Shown piece after piece: positions 57,956 through 64,000 of a stretch of DNA of 64,000 bases. The position numbers and the translations under genes were made by a program. Within the stretch, counting starts at the first letter, position 1. Every line of letters begins with the position of its first letter. The stretch is from contig NC_015458.1 in the NCBI RefSeq assembly GCF_000209655.1, positions 806,001 to 870,000 of the forward strand, written 5' to 3'. A model generated the notes under the pieces. That model saw only the letters and a program-made list of their open reading frames with translations, was not told the origin of the DNA and searched no databases. Source of the DNA: Pusillimonas sp. T7-7. Its GTDB lineage: Bacteria > Pseudomonadota > Gammaproteobacteria > Burkholderiales > Burkholderiaceae_B.

Positions 57956-58428
57956 CCGACCTTGATATCCTTGGTCTGGCCTTTGCCGCCCGGGCGGGTA
58001 CGCCCCTTTGCATCGTACAGACTCTGGGCGCCAGCCAGCGTGCGCAGCATATCCAGTGCTTGTTGGTTATGCTCAAGGAAAGTGTCGATAATGGCGCCGT
58101 TAGAGGCGTTCAGTTCGCTGGCCTTGCGTGTTTGTTCCAGCAGTCGATCGCTGGCGGCCCTCAATGCGGGATACTCGTTTGCGGCGGCATCAAGCCCTGT
58201 GCGGTCGGCGCCATGGCCCAGCGTGGCCAGCAGGGTCTGGCGTGTTTCAGCAGCCTGGGCAAGTTGCCTGGCGTAGGCGTCTTTCTTGGCCGTACTGACG
58301 GCAAGCTCTTCTTCATGGCCGCCATCGGTCAATACCTGCGCTTCCGCTTCCAGCAGCTCGATAAACTCGCATACCAAAGATGTTTCGTTTTCCAGGCAGG
58401 TGTGCAACTGTGTGATGGTGCTGTTCAT
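57952..58428 (-). CDS. flgN: Flagellar chaperone FlgN
   Basis: Cytoplasmic export chaperone for hook-associated proteins FlgK and FlgL. 158 aa, almost fully helical, with the family pattern of a long amphipathic N-terminal helix (TCLENETSLVCEFIELLEAE) and a C-terminal helix before a basic tail (QALDMLRTLAGAQSLYDAKG). It follows flgM by 11 nt on the same strand, the usual flgM-flgN pair. Confidence 0.92.
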   Translation of the reverse strand: MNSTITQLHTCLENETSLVCEFIELLEAEAQVLTDGGHEEELAVSTAKKDAYARQLAQAAETRQTLLATLGHGADRTGLDAAANEYPALRAASDRLLEQTRKASELNASNGAIIDTFLEHNQQALDMLRTLAGAQSLYDAKGRTRPGGKGQTKDIKVG

Positions 58429-58439
58429 TTGAAGGATGT

Positions 58440-58733
58440 TTATTTGAGCAGGTCGCGTACGCTGGCCAGCAGGCCGTCGGCGATGCGGCTGGGATCTATC
58501 TTGAGCTGTCCGGATGCGATGGCGTCGCGCAGCTCCTGGACGCGGGCCACGTTGATGTCGTTGTCGGCATTTTCGAGGCTGGACAAATGCCTTGCGGCGC
58601 TGCTGAGATCGACTGACGGCTTGCCGCTGGCCGCGGCGCCAGCAGGCGCATTCGCACTGTTCACGCCATCGGTCCGCGTGCCTGCCATGGGGCTGGTCGT
58701 CGGGTTTTTCAAAGAGGGTGGGGTGATTTTCAA
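58440..58733 (-). CDS. flgM: Anti-sigma-28 factor FlgM
   Basis: Binds and inhibits FliA until it is exported through the completed hook. 97 aa. N-terminal half Pro/Ser/Ala-rich and disordered (MKITPPSLKNP start); C-terminal FliA-binding helices VARVQELRDAIASGQLKID and IADGLLASVRDL. A good sigma-28 promoter lies upstream, giving the expected feedback loop. Confidence 0.94.
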   Translation of the reverse strand: MKITPPSLKNPTTSPMAGTRTDGVNSANAPAGAAASGKPSVDLSSAARHLSSLENADNDINVARVQELRDAIASGQLKIDPSRIADGLLASVRDLLK

Positions 58734-58782
58734 GTGCGTTCTCCGGGATGCTTCGGCTAGTGTACTGCGTGTGCTCAGACCT

Positions 58783-58809
58783 TTTACGGTTGAAAACCCA
58801 TGAACTTTA
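58783..58809 (-). promoter_or_regulatory. flgM: Sigma-28 (FliA) promoter of flgM
   Basis: On the minus strand TAAAGTTC, an 11-nt spacer and ACCGTAAA match TAAAGTTT-N11-GCCGATAA (7 of 8 and 5 of 8). The expected start is about 40 nt before the flgM ATG. It lies between flgM and the end of flgA, so flgMN can be expressed late and apart from flgA. Confidence 0.7.
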
Positions 58810-58855
58810 GGGTTAATACGCGTTTTTGCCAGCGGTTACCCCAGGCAGCGTTTGC

Positions 58856-59566
58856 TTACATTACGATCCGCACCGTATGGGCATTGACCACCACGCCGCT
58901 GATGACCTGTCCCGAACTGGCCCGTACCTGGATCTGGGCGCCGGGCGCACCGTTTTGCAAAGCCTGGCCTTCACCGGTCGCGACAAAGCCGGCGCCGCGA
59001 GCCTCGGTCCGCACCATTTGGCCGCGCTGTATTGAGTCGGGGTCGCGCAGGGCGCTGGATTTGATGGGGCCGCCCGCGCGGATGCGCTGGCTGGCTATAT
59101 AGCCCACCGCCTGGCTGGGATCAAAAATAATATTGTTGGCCAAGCGCAATATATCGCCTTCGCGTGCGGCCATGTCGTCCAGCGAGACCACTTCGCCTAC
59201 TTCGATATTCCGGTTGGCCACATAGTAATAGCCCTGGATGCTCAAAGTGGTCTTTACATGCGATGTCCACACCTCGGGCGCCACGCAGCGCACGCCCACC
59301 GACATGCGCGAACGCAGTCGCTGCCCGGAGGGCAGATAGGCTTGCAACTGATCGCAGGCCGGCTGGTTCTGGATGCGCGGCGTTTCTACCGTGACGTGAG
59401 CCGATCCGGAGTAAGTGCTGGCCTGCGAGCGTAGAAAGTCCTCGACCTCGGCGGCCACAAGGGCGGGGTCTTGCACCGCGGCAGCGGCGTTGGCGGGCAG
59501 GGCGGCGTGTACTGTTGTAAATACTGAGCCCAGCGCGAGGGCGAAAATGAGCCATGGCTTTTGCAT
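58856..59566 (-). CDS. flgA: P-ring assembly chaperone FlgA
   Basis: Periplasmic chaperone for FlgI in P-ring formation. 236 aa with a Sec signal peptide (MQKPWLIFALALGSVF, cleavage near VHA-AL). The SAF-like domain is in YYYVANRNIEVGEVVSLDDM, and the end VRIVM follows GQVISGVVVNAHT. Divergent from flgB, on the same strand as flgM. The 127-nt gap to flgB should hold both promoters; I could not place them. Confidence 0.94.
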   Translation of the reverse strand: MQKPWLIFALALGSVFTTVHAALPANAAAAVQDPALVAAEVEDFLRSQASTYSGSAHVTVETPRIQNQPACDQLQAYLPSGQRLRSRMSVGVRCVAPEVWTSHVKTTLSIQGYYYVANRNIEVGEVVSLDDMAAREGDILRLANNIIFDPSQAVGYIASQRIRAGGPIKSSALRDPDSIQRGQMVRTEARGAGFVATGEGQALQNGAPGAQIQVRASSGQVISGVVVNAHTVRIVM

Positions 59567-59693
59567 GAGTTCATTTTATAGAAGGGCTTGCGTGGTCAAT
59601 GCGGGAACTGGCTGTCAATTCGCGCCTTATTTCATACTTTGTCGCGCCGGCATGGCCCTTACTATGCATGTATCTTCAGACCGCAGGTGCCAT

Positions 59694-60107
59694 ATGATCG
59701 ATCGTATCGGTGATGATTTGGGTTTTTACCAGACGGCGCTGGCCTTACGCCAGAAACGCCAGGAGGTGCTGGCCGCCAATATAGCCAATGCCGACACACC
59801 CAACTATAAAGCGCGCGACTTTGATTTTACCGCTGCGCTGAACCAGGCCATGGACGGTGGCGGCAGCATGCATTTGCCCGACACGCAGCTTGCCTTGACC
59901 TCGGCCCGCCACATTCCGGCCAAGGCCGTCACGCCGGATCCCGCGCCTTTGCTGTACCGACAGCCGCTGCAGCCCAGCATGGATGGCAATACGGTAGACA
60001 TGGACGTGGAGCGCGTGGCGTTTGCCGACAACACGGCCAACTACCAGACCGATCTGACCATTATCTCGGCCCGCATCAAGGGCATCATGGCGGCGTTGCA
60101 GCAATAG
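59694..60107 (+). CDS. flgB: Flagellar proximal rod protein FlgB
   Basis: Rod subunit exported by the flagellar secretion apparatus. 137 aa from the ATG at 59694 (longer open frame upstream overlaps flgA and is not used). Has LAANIANADTPNYKARDFDF, the rod-protein signature, and a C-terminal helix (ITxISARIKGIMAAL type). First gene of flgBCDEFG. Confidence 0.96.
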   Translation: MIDRIGDDLGFYQTALALRQKRQEVLAANIANADTPNYKARDFDFTAALNQAMDGGGSMHLPDTQLALTSARHIPAKAVTPDPAPLLYRQPLQPSMDGNTVDMDVERVAFADNTANYQTDLTIISARIKGIMAALQQ

Positions 60108-60131
60108 CCCTAGAACATCACAGGATTCTTC

Positions 60132-60548
60132 ATGTCGACAAGCAGCATATTCCAGATCGCCGGATCCGCGCTGACAGCACAGTCGCAGCGCATGAACGTC
60201 ACGGCCAGCAACCTGGCCAATGCAGACAGCGTGGCGGGCCCGGATGGCCAGCCTTATCGCGCCCGCCAGGTGGTGTTCCAGATGGCGCCGGTGGCCGGCC
60301 AGTCGCAGGCGGCCGCGGTAGGCGGTGTGCGCGTGGCAGCCGTTGTTGAAAGCGCCGCGCCGCCCCGACTGCAGTACGACCCCAAGAACCCTCTGGCCAA
60401 TGACGATGGTTACGTCACCATGCCGAATGTGGACGTGGTGGCTGAAACCGTCAACATGATTTCCGCCTCGCGTTCTTATCAGGCCAACGTTGAAGTCATC
60501 AATACGGCAAAAAGCCTGATGATGCGCACGTTGTCGATCGGCCAATAA
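60132..60548 (+). CDS. flgC: Flagellar proximal rod protein FlgC
   Basis: Rod subunit. 138 aa with [20 protein letters not shown] at the N-terminus and [20 protein letters not shown] at the C-terminus, the helical pair that forms the rod core. Starts 24 nt after flgB. Confidence 0.97.
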   Translation: MSTSSIFQIAGSALTAQSQRMNVTASNLANADSVAGPDGQPYRARQVVFQMAPVAGQSQAAAVGGVRVAAVVESAAPPRLQYDPKNPLANDDGYVTMPNVDVVAETVNMISASRSYQANVEVINTAKSLMMRTLSIGQ

Positions 60549-60587
60549 AGCCGCGCCCATCGTGCAGACCCTTACCCGGAGCAAAGC

Positions 60588-61274
60588 GTGACCACAAGCA
60601 CCAACGCGGTTGGCAGTACAGACAGCAGCGCCATGAGCTATGCCCAGGCCGGCACAAACAGCCTGATGGGTGATACCCAGGACCGGTTCCTGACATTGCT
60701 CGTCACGCAGTTGCAGAACCAGGACCCGCTCAACCCCATGGACAATGCGCAGGTCACATCGCAGATCGCACAGCTTTCCACGGTGAACGGCATCAATCAG
60801 TTGAACACCACCTTGCTGGCGCTGTCTGGTCAGATGGATGTGTCGCAGTCCATGCAGGCGGCCGGTTTGATCGGCAAGGAAGTGCTGGTGCCCGGCAGCA
60901 AGATTTCGCTGGGTGGAGAAATCGGCAAGAAGGTGTCTACGCCTTTCGGTATCGACTTTATATCGCCAGCCACCAAGACCACAGTGACGATACAGGACAG
61001 TACGGGCAAGGCCGTGCGCCAAATTGAACTCGACCCGCAGCCGGCCGGCATCGTGTCCCTGCAGTGGGACGGCAAGGGCGATGGCGGCGTGGAACTGGCC
61101 GACGGCGCTTATACCGTTCAGGTCGCGGCATCCGACGCGGACGGCAATCCGGTATCGGCGGGCGCCCTGATGTACGGCAAGGTGGGCAGCGTGGCGTACT
61201 CATCCAGCGGCTTGCAGCTGGATCTGGGTCTGGCGGGCAAGTTTTCCCTGCTGGATATACGAAAAATCATGTAG
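60588..61274 (+). CDS. flgD: Hook assembly scaffold FlgD
   Basis: Temporary hook cap that guides FlgE polymerisation. 228 aa. The N-terminal export region has DRFLTLLVTQLQNQDPLNPM; then a hook-capping core with the FlgD Ig-like region (SLQWDGKGDGGVELADGAYT). The start is GTG with CGGAGC 7-10 nt upstream. Confidence 0.96.
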   Translation: MTTSTNAVGSTDSSAMSYAQAGTNSLMGDTQDRFLTLLVTQLQNQDPLNPMDNAQVTSQIAQLSTVNGINQLNTTLLALSGQMDVSQSMQAAGLIGKEVLVPGSKISLGGEIGKKVSTPFGIDFISPATKTTVTIQDSTGKAVRQIELDPQPAGIVSLQWDGKGDGGVELADGAYTVQVAASDADGNPVSAGALMYGKVGSVAYSSSGLQLDLGLAGKFSLLDIRKIM

Positions 61275-61351
61275 TTGCGGTAGCGGTACGCGGCGTCGCC
61301 ACGGTGTGCGCCGCACTTCTAAAACACAGTCAAAAGTTAATGAGGTAAATC

Positions 61352-62590
61352 ATGGGTTTCGGACAAGGTCTCAGCGGATTGAACGCCGCCGCACAGAATC
61401 TGGATGTGATAGGCAACAATATCGCCAACTCCGGCACGGTGGGCTTCAAGGCCGGCACGGCATCGTTCGCCGACGTCTACGCCAGCTCGCGCGTGGGTCT
61501 GGGCACGCAGGTAGCCAGCATCAATCAGCGCTTCACCATCGGCTCGGTGTCCAATACCGGCAACCAGTTCGACATGGCCATCGATGGGGCCAGCGGCCTG
61601 TTCCGGGTGACCGACCCCAGCGGCAGCGTGCTGTATACGCGCAATGGCCAGTTCTCGCCGGACAAGGATGGTTACCTGGTCAACGCCCAAGGCCATCGCC
61701 TGACCGGCTATGAAGAGGGCGGCACCAACCTCGTGCCGATACGCGTGCCCACCGGCAATATTGCACCGGCGGCTACGGGCGTGGTGACCTCCAAAGTGAA
61801 TGTGGACGCGAATGCGCCGTTGGCGGGTGGTGCGGATCCGAGTGCAACGCCTCCGGTTCCCGCCGCGACCTTTGATCCGGCCGTCCCCAGCACGTATACG
61901 CATTCTCTGCCCATCAACGTTTACGATTCGTTGGGCAATTCGCATCAAATGATGCAGTACTTTGCCAAGCGCGAGGGGACGGCAACGAGCAGCACCTGGG
62001 ATGTCTACTATCGTATCGGCGGCCAGACTGTCAGTGCACCGCTGGATGGCGCCACTCAAATGACCTTCGACCAAGGCGGGCGCCTGACGGCGCCTACGAC
62101 CCCCGTCGCTGTCCAAATGACAGCAGTTCCCGGCGCCTCGCCTGCCGAAGCGCTTAACTTCACCGTCGACTACGCCGACTCCACGCAATTCGGCGGCGAC
62201 TTTGCTTTCAGCTTCGGCCAGGACGGCTACCCCACGGGTGAATACGCCAGCATGGCCATTGCGGCCGACGGTTCCATTGTGGCCAGCTACACCAATGGTG
62301 AAACCCAGACCATGGGTTCGCTGGTGCTGGTGGACTTTGCCAACGTGCAGGGCCTGCAGCCGGTGGGCGGCAATGCCTGGGTTGAAACCTCGACCTCGGG
62401 CCAACCCATATTGGGCCGCCCCGGCTCCAACGGCATGGCGCGCATCAAGGGCCAGGCGGTAGAGGAATCCAATGTGGACATGAGCCAGGAACTGGTCAAT
62501 ATGATTATTGCGCAGCGCACTTATCAGGCCAATGCGCAAACCATCAAGACGCAGGATCAGATCATGCAGACGCTGATCTCGATGCGCTAA
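61352..62590 (+). CDS. flgE: Flagellar hook protein FlgE
   Basis: Structural subunit of the hook. 412 aa: MGFGQGLSGLNAAAQNLDVI, NNIANSGTVGFKAGTASFAD at the N-terminus, and the C-terminal QELVNMIIAQRTYQANAQTI that completes the D0 helices. The variable middle (about 150-300) is Ala/Pro/Thr-rich. Starts 77 nt after flgD. Confidence 0.97.
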   Translation: MGFGQGLSGLNAAAQNLDVIGNNIANSGTVGFKAGTASFADVYASSRVGLGTQVASINQRFTIGSVSNTGNQFDMAIDGASGLFRVTDPSGSVLYTRNGQFSPDKDGYLVNAQGHRLTGYEEGGTNLVPIRVPTGNIAPAATGVVTSKVNVDANAPLAGGADPSATPPVPAATFDPAVPSTYTHSLPINVYDSLGNSHQMMQYFAKREGTATSSTWDVYYRIGGQTVSAPLDGATQMTFDQGGRLTAPTTPVAVQMTAVPGASPAEALNFTVDYADSTQFGGDFAFSFGQDGYPTGEYASMAIAADGSIVASYTNGETQTMGSLVLVDFANVQGLQPVGGNAWVETSTSGQPILGRPGSNGMARIKGQAVEESNVDMSQELVNMIIAQRTYQANAQTIKTQDQIMQTLISMR

Positions 62591-62600
62591 GCAGCTCGGC

Positions 62601-63347
62601 ATGGATCGCATTATCTACACGGCGGCCGGTGGCGCTGCCCGCGTGCTGGAACAGCAGGCCGTCATCAGCAATAACCTGGCCAACGTCAACACGGCGGGCT
62701 TTCGCGAGCAGATGGCCATTTATCGTTCCGTGCCCGTGGTGGGCGCCGCCCCAAGTCTGCCTACGCGCGTCTCCACGGTCACGTCCACGCCATCCAGCCA
62801 TATGGGACAGGGCGTGATGGTGGAAACCGGCCATGCGCTTGATGCCGCCATTACCGGCGATGGCTGGTTCAGTGTGCAAACGCCGCAGGGCGAAGCCTAT
62901 ACCCGCGCCGGCGAGTTCGCCGTCAACGAGCAAAGCTTGCTGGTCAATCTTCAAGGTTACCCGGTGCTGTCGGCGGATGGTGCGCCCATAGAAATTCCCG
63001 AGCGCGGTGCAGTGACTTTTTCAGGCGACGGGCAGATATCGGCGCTGGGCGCCGGCGATAGGCCGAACGACATTCAGCTCATCGGTCAGCTCAAGCTGGT
63101 CAACCCCCAGGCGGCTGATCTGGTGCGCGGGGGCGATGGCTTGTTTCGAGCGGCCAATGGTCAGCCTGCGCAGGCCGATCCCGAAGTGCGCATGATTGCC
63201 GGCTTTGTCGAGAAAAGCAATGTGAACCCGGCCGAAGCCATGGTGGGCATGATCGCCAATGCGCGCCGCTTTGAAATGCAGATGAAAGTCATACAGGACG
63301 CCAGCTCCAACGCTGAACGCGCCAATTCCATCCTGTCCACCAATTAA
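62601..63347 (+). CDS. flgF: Flagellar proximal rod protein FlgF
   Basis: Rod subunit. 248 aa with [20 protein letters not shown] at the start, AITGDGWFSVQTPQGEAYTR in the centre, and NPAEAMVGMIANARRFEMQM at the C-terminus. Starts 10 nt after flgE. Confidence 0.97.
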   Translation: MDRIIYTAAGGAARVLEQQAVISNNLANVNTAGFREQMAIYRSVPVVGAAPSLPTRVSTVTSTPSSHMGQGVMVETGHALDAAITGDGWFSVQTPQGEAYTRAGEFAVNEQSLLVNLQGYPVLSADGAPIEIPERGAVTFSGDGQISALGAGDRPNDIQLIGQLKLVNPQAADLVRGGDGLFRAANGQPAQADPEVRMIAGFVEKSNVNPAEAMVGMIANARRFEMQMKVIQDASSNAERANSILSTN

Positions 63348-63392
63348 CACCGTAGCGGCGCGGCATACCGCGTCTGCAGAAGGATATAGATC

Positions 63393-64000
63393 ATGATACG
63401 TTCGCTCTGGATCGCCAAGACGGGCCTGGAATCGCAGCAGACCAATATGGATGTGATTTCCAACAACCTGGCCAACGTCAATACCACGGGCTTCAAGCGC
63501 AGCCGCGCCAACTTTGAAGACCTGATGTACCAGACCATACGCCAGCCGGGCGCCCAGGTGGGCGCCGCCAACCAGCTGCCTTCGGGCCTGCAGATAGGTA
63601 CTGGCGTGCGCACCGTGGCCACCGAGCGTATTCATACGCAAGGCAACCTGAAAGACACCGGAAATTCGATGGACATCGCCATCCAGGGCAAGGGCTTTCT
63701 ACAAGTGGAAATGCCCGACGGCACCTTTGCCTATACTCGCGACGGCAGCCTGCAAGTGGACCAGAACGGCCAGTTGGTGACGGCCGGCGGCTATCCCATT
63801 CAGCCGCCCATCAATATTCCCGACAATGCGCTGACCATTACCATTGCCCGCGATGGCATGGTATCGGTGACACAGCCGGGCGCAACGGGCGCCAATGTCG
63901 AGGTGGGCCAGCTGCAGCTGAACACGTTCATCAACCCCACCGGTTTGCAAAGCGCGGGCGAGAACCTGTATGTGGAAACCGATGCGTCCGGCCCTGCCAA
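63393..64000 (+). CDS. flgG: Flagellar distal rod protein FlgG, N-terminal part (cut by window edge)
   Basis: Distal rod subunit. About 202 of the usual 260 codons are present before the window ends: [20 protein letters not shown] start, [20 protein letters not shown], then [20 protein letters not shown] and [23 protein letters not shown] lies 10 nt upstream of the ATG. The C-terminal helix is outside the window. Confidence 0.97.
   Translation, partial: MIRSLWIAKTGLESQQTNMDVISNNLANVNTTGFKRSRANFEDLMYQTIRQPGAQVGAANQLPSGLQIGTGVRTVATERIHTQGNLKDTGNSMDIAIQGKGFLQVEMPDGTFAYTRDGSLQVDQNGQLVTAGGYPIQPPINIPDNALTITIARDGMVSVTQPGATGANVEVGQLQLNTFINPTGLQSAGENLYVETDASGPA

Overview
The window looks like chromosome of a flagellated betaproteobacterium of the order Burkholderiales, most likely an Alcaligenaceae member (Bordetella/Achromobacter/Pusillimonas-like). 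This is inferred from the gene order dapC-dapD-dapE-prmB, the run flhDC-motAB-cheAW-mcp-cheRBYZ-flhBAF-flgNM/A/BCDEFG, and overall protein character. No database search was possible. Coding density is high and the G+C is moderately high, except in the autotransporter region and its flanks, which are clearly richer in A+T.

Layout. 1-3962: ileS (cut by the window edge) and ribF on the minus strand, divergent from purN and an RsmB/NOP-type RNA methyltransferase. 4061-7647: an FNR-like box, a fatty-acid desaturase and uvrD, overlapping by 4 nt. 7677-14854: a minus-strand block with tRNA-Leu(UAG), dapC, dapD, dapE, prmB, an ABC-F ATPase and an LpxL-family acyltransferase. 15075-21067: tig, clpP, clpX, lon, the usual protein quality-control cluster. 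21068-23298: an accessory island with a 231-bp cruciform-forming inverted-repeat element, a hicAB toxin-antitoxin pair lying between two ~160-bp direct repeats, and an orphan gene. 23299-30903: lexA with an SOS box, an aromatic/aspartate aminotransferase, uvrB, a low-molecular-weight phosphatase, and iscRSUA preceded by two tandem IscR boxes. 31313-41571: two large tandem autotransporter genes with different passengers and almost identical 3' ends. 41977-64000: flagellar master regulators, motor, chemotaxis, export apparatus, and the start of the rod/hook operon, which runs off the end inside flgG.

How the parts fit. The last 22 kb form one motility programme: FlhDC at the top, MotAB and the Che pathway for torque and steering, FlhBA/FlhF for export-apparatus assembly, and FlgM (with a good sigma-28 promoter) with FlgN for checkpoint and chaperone functions. 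The two autotransporters sit directly before flhDC, so a surface adhesin-type locus and the motility switch are neighbours. The isc operon stops after iscA at a strong terminator; hscBA-fdx do not follow.

Most worth a second look: IscU lacks the canonical Cys37 (Ser instead); IscR has a stretched cysteine spacing; hicAB is flanked by direct repeats and its toxin appears to be made from a nearly leaderless mRNA; the 231-bp inverted-repeat element; the autotransporter pair built for recombination; and an FNR-like box before an oxygen-dependent desaturase coupled to uvrD.
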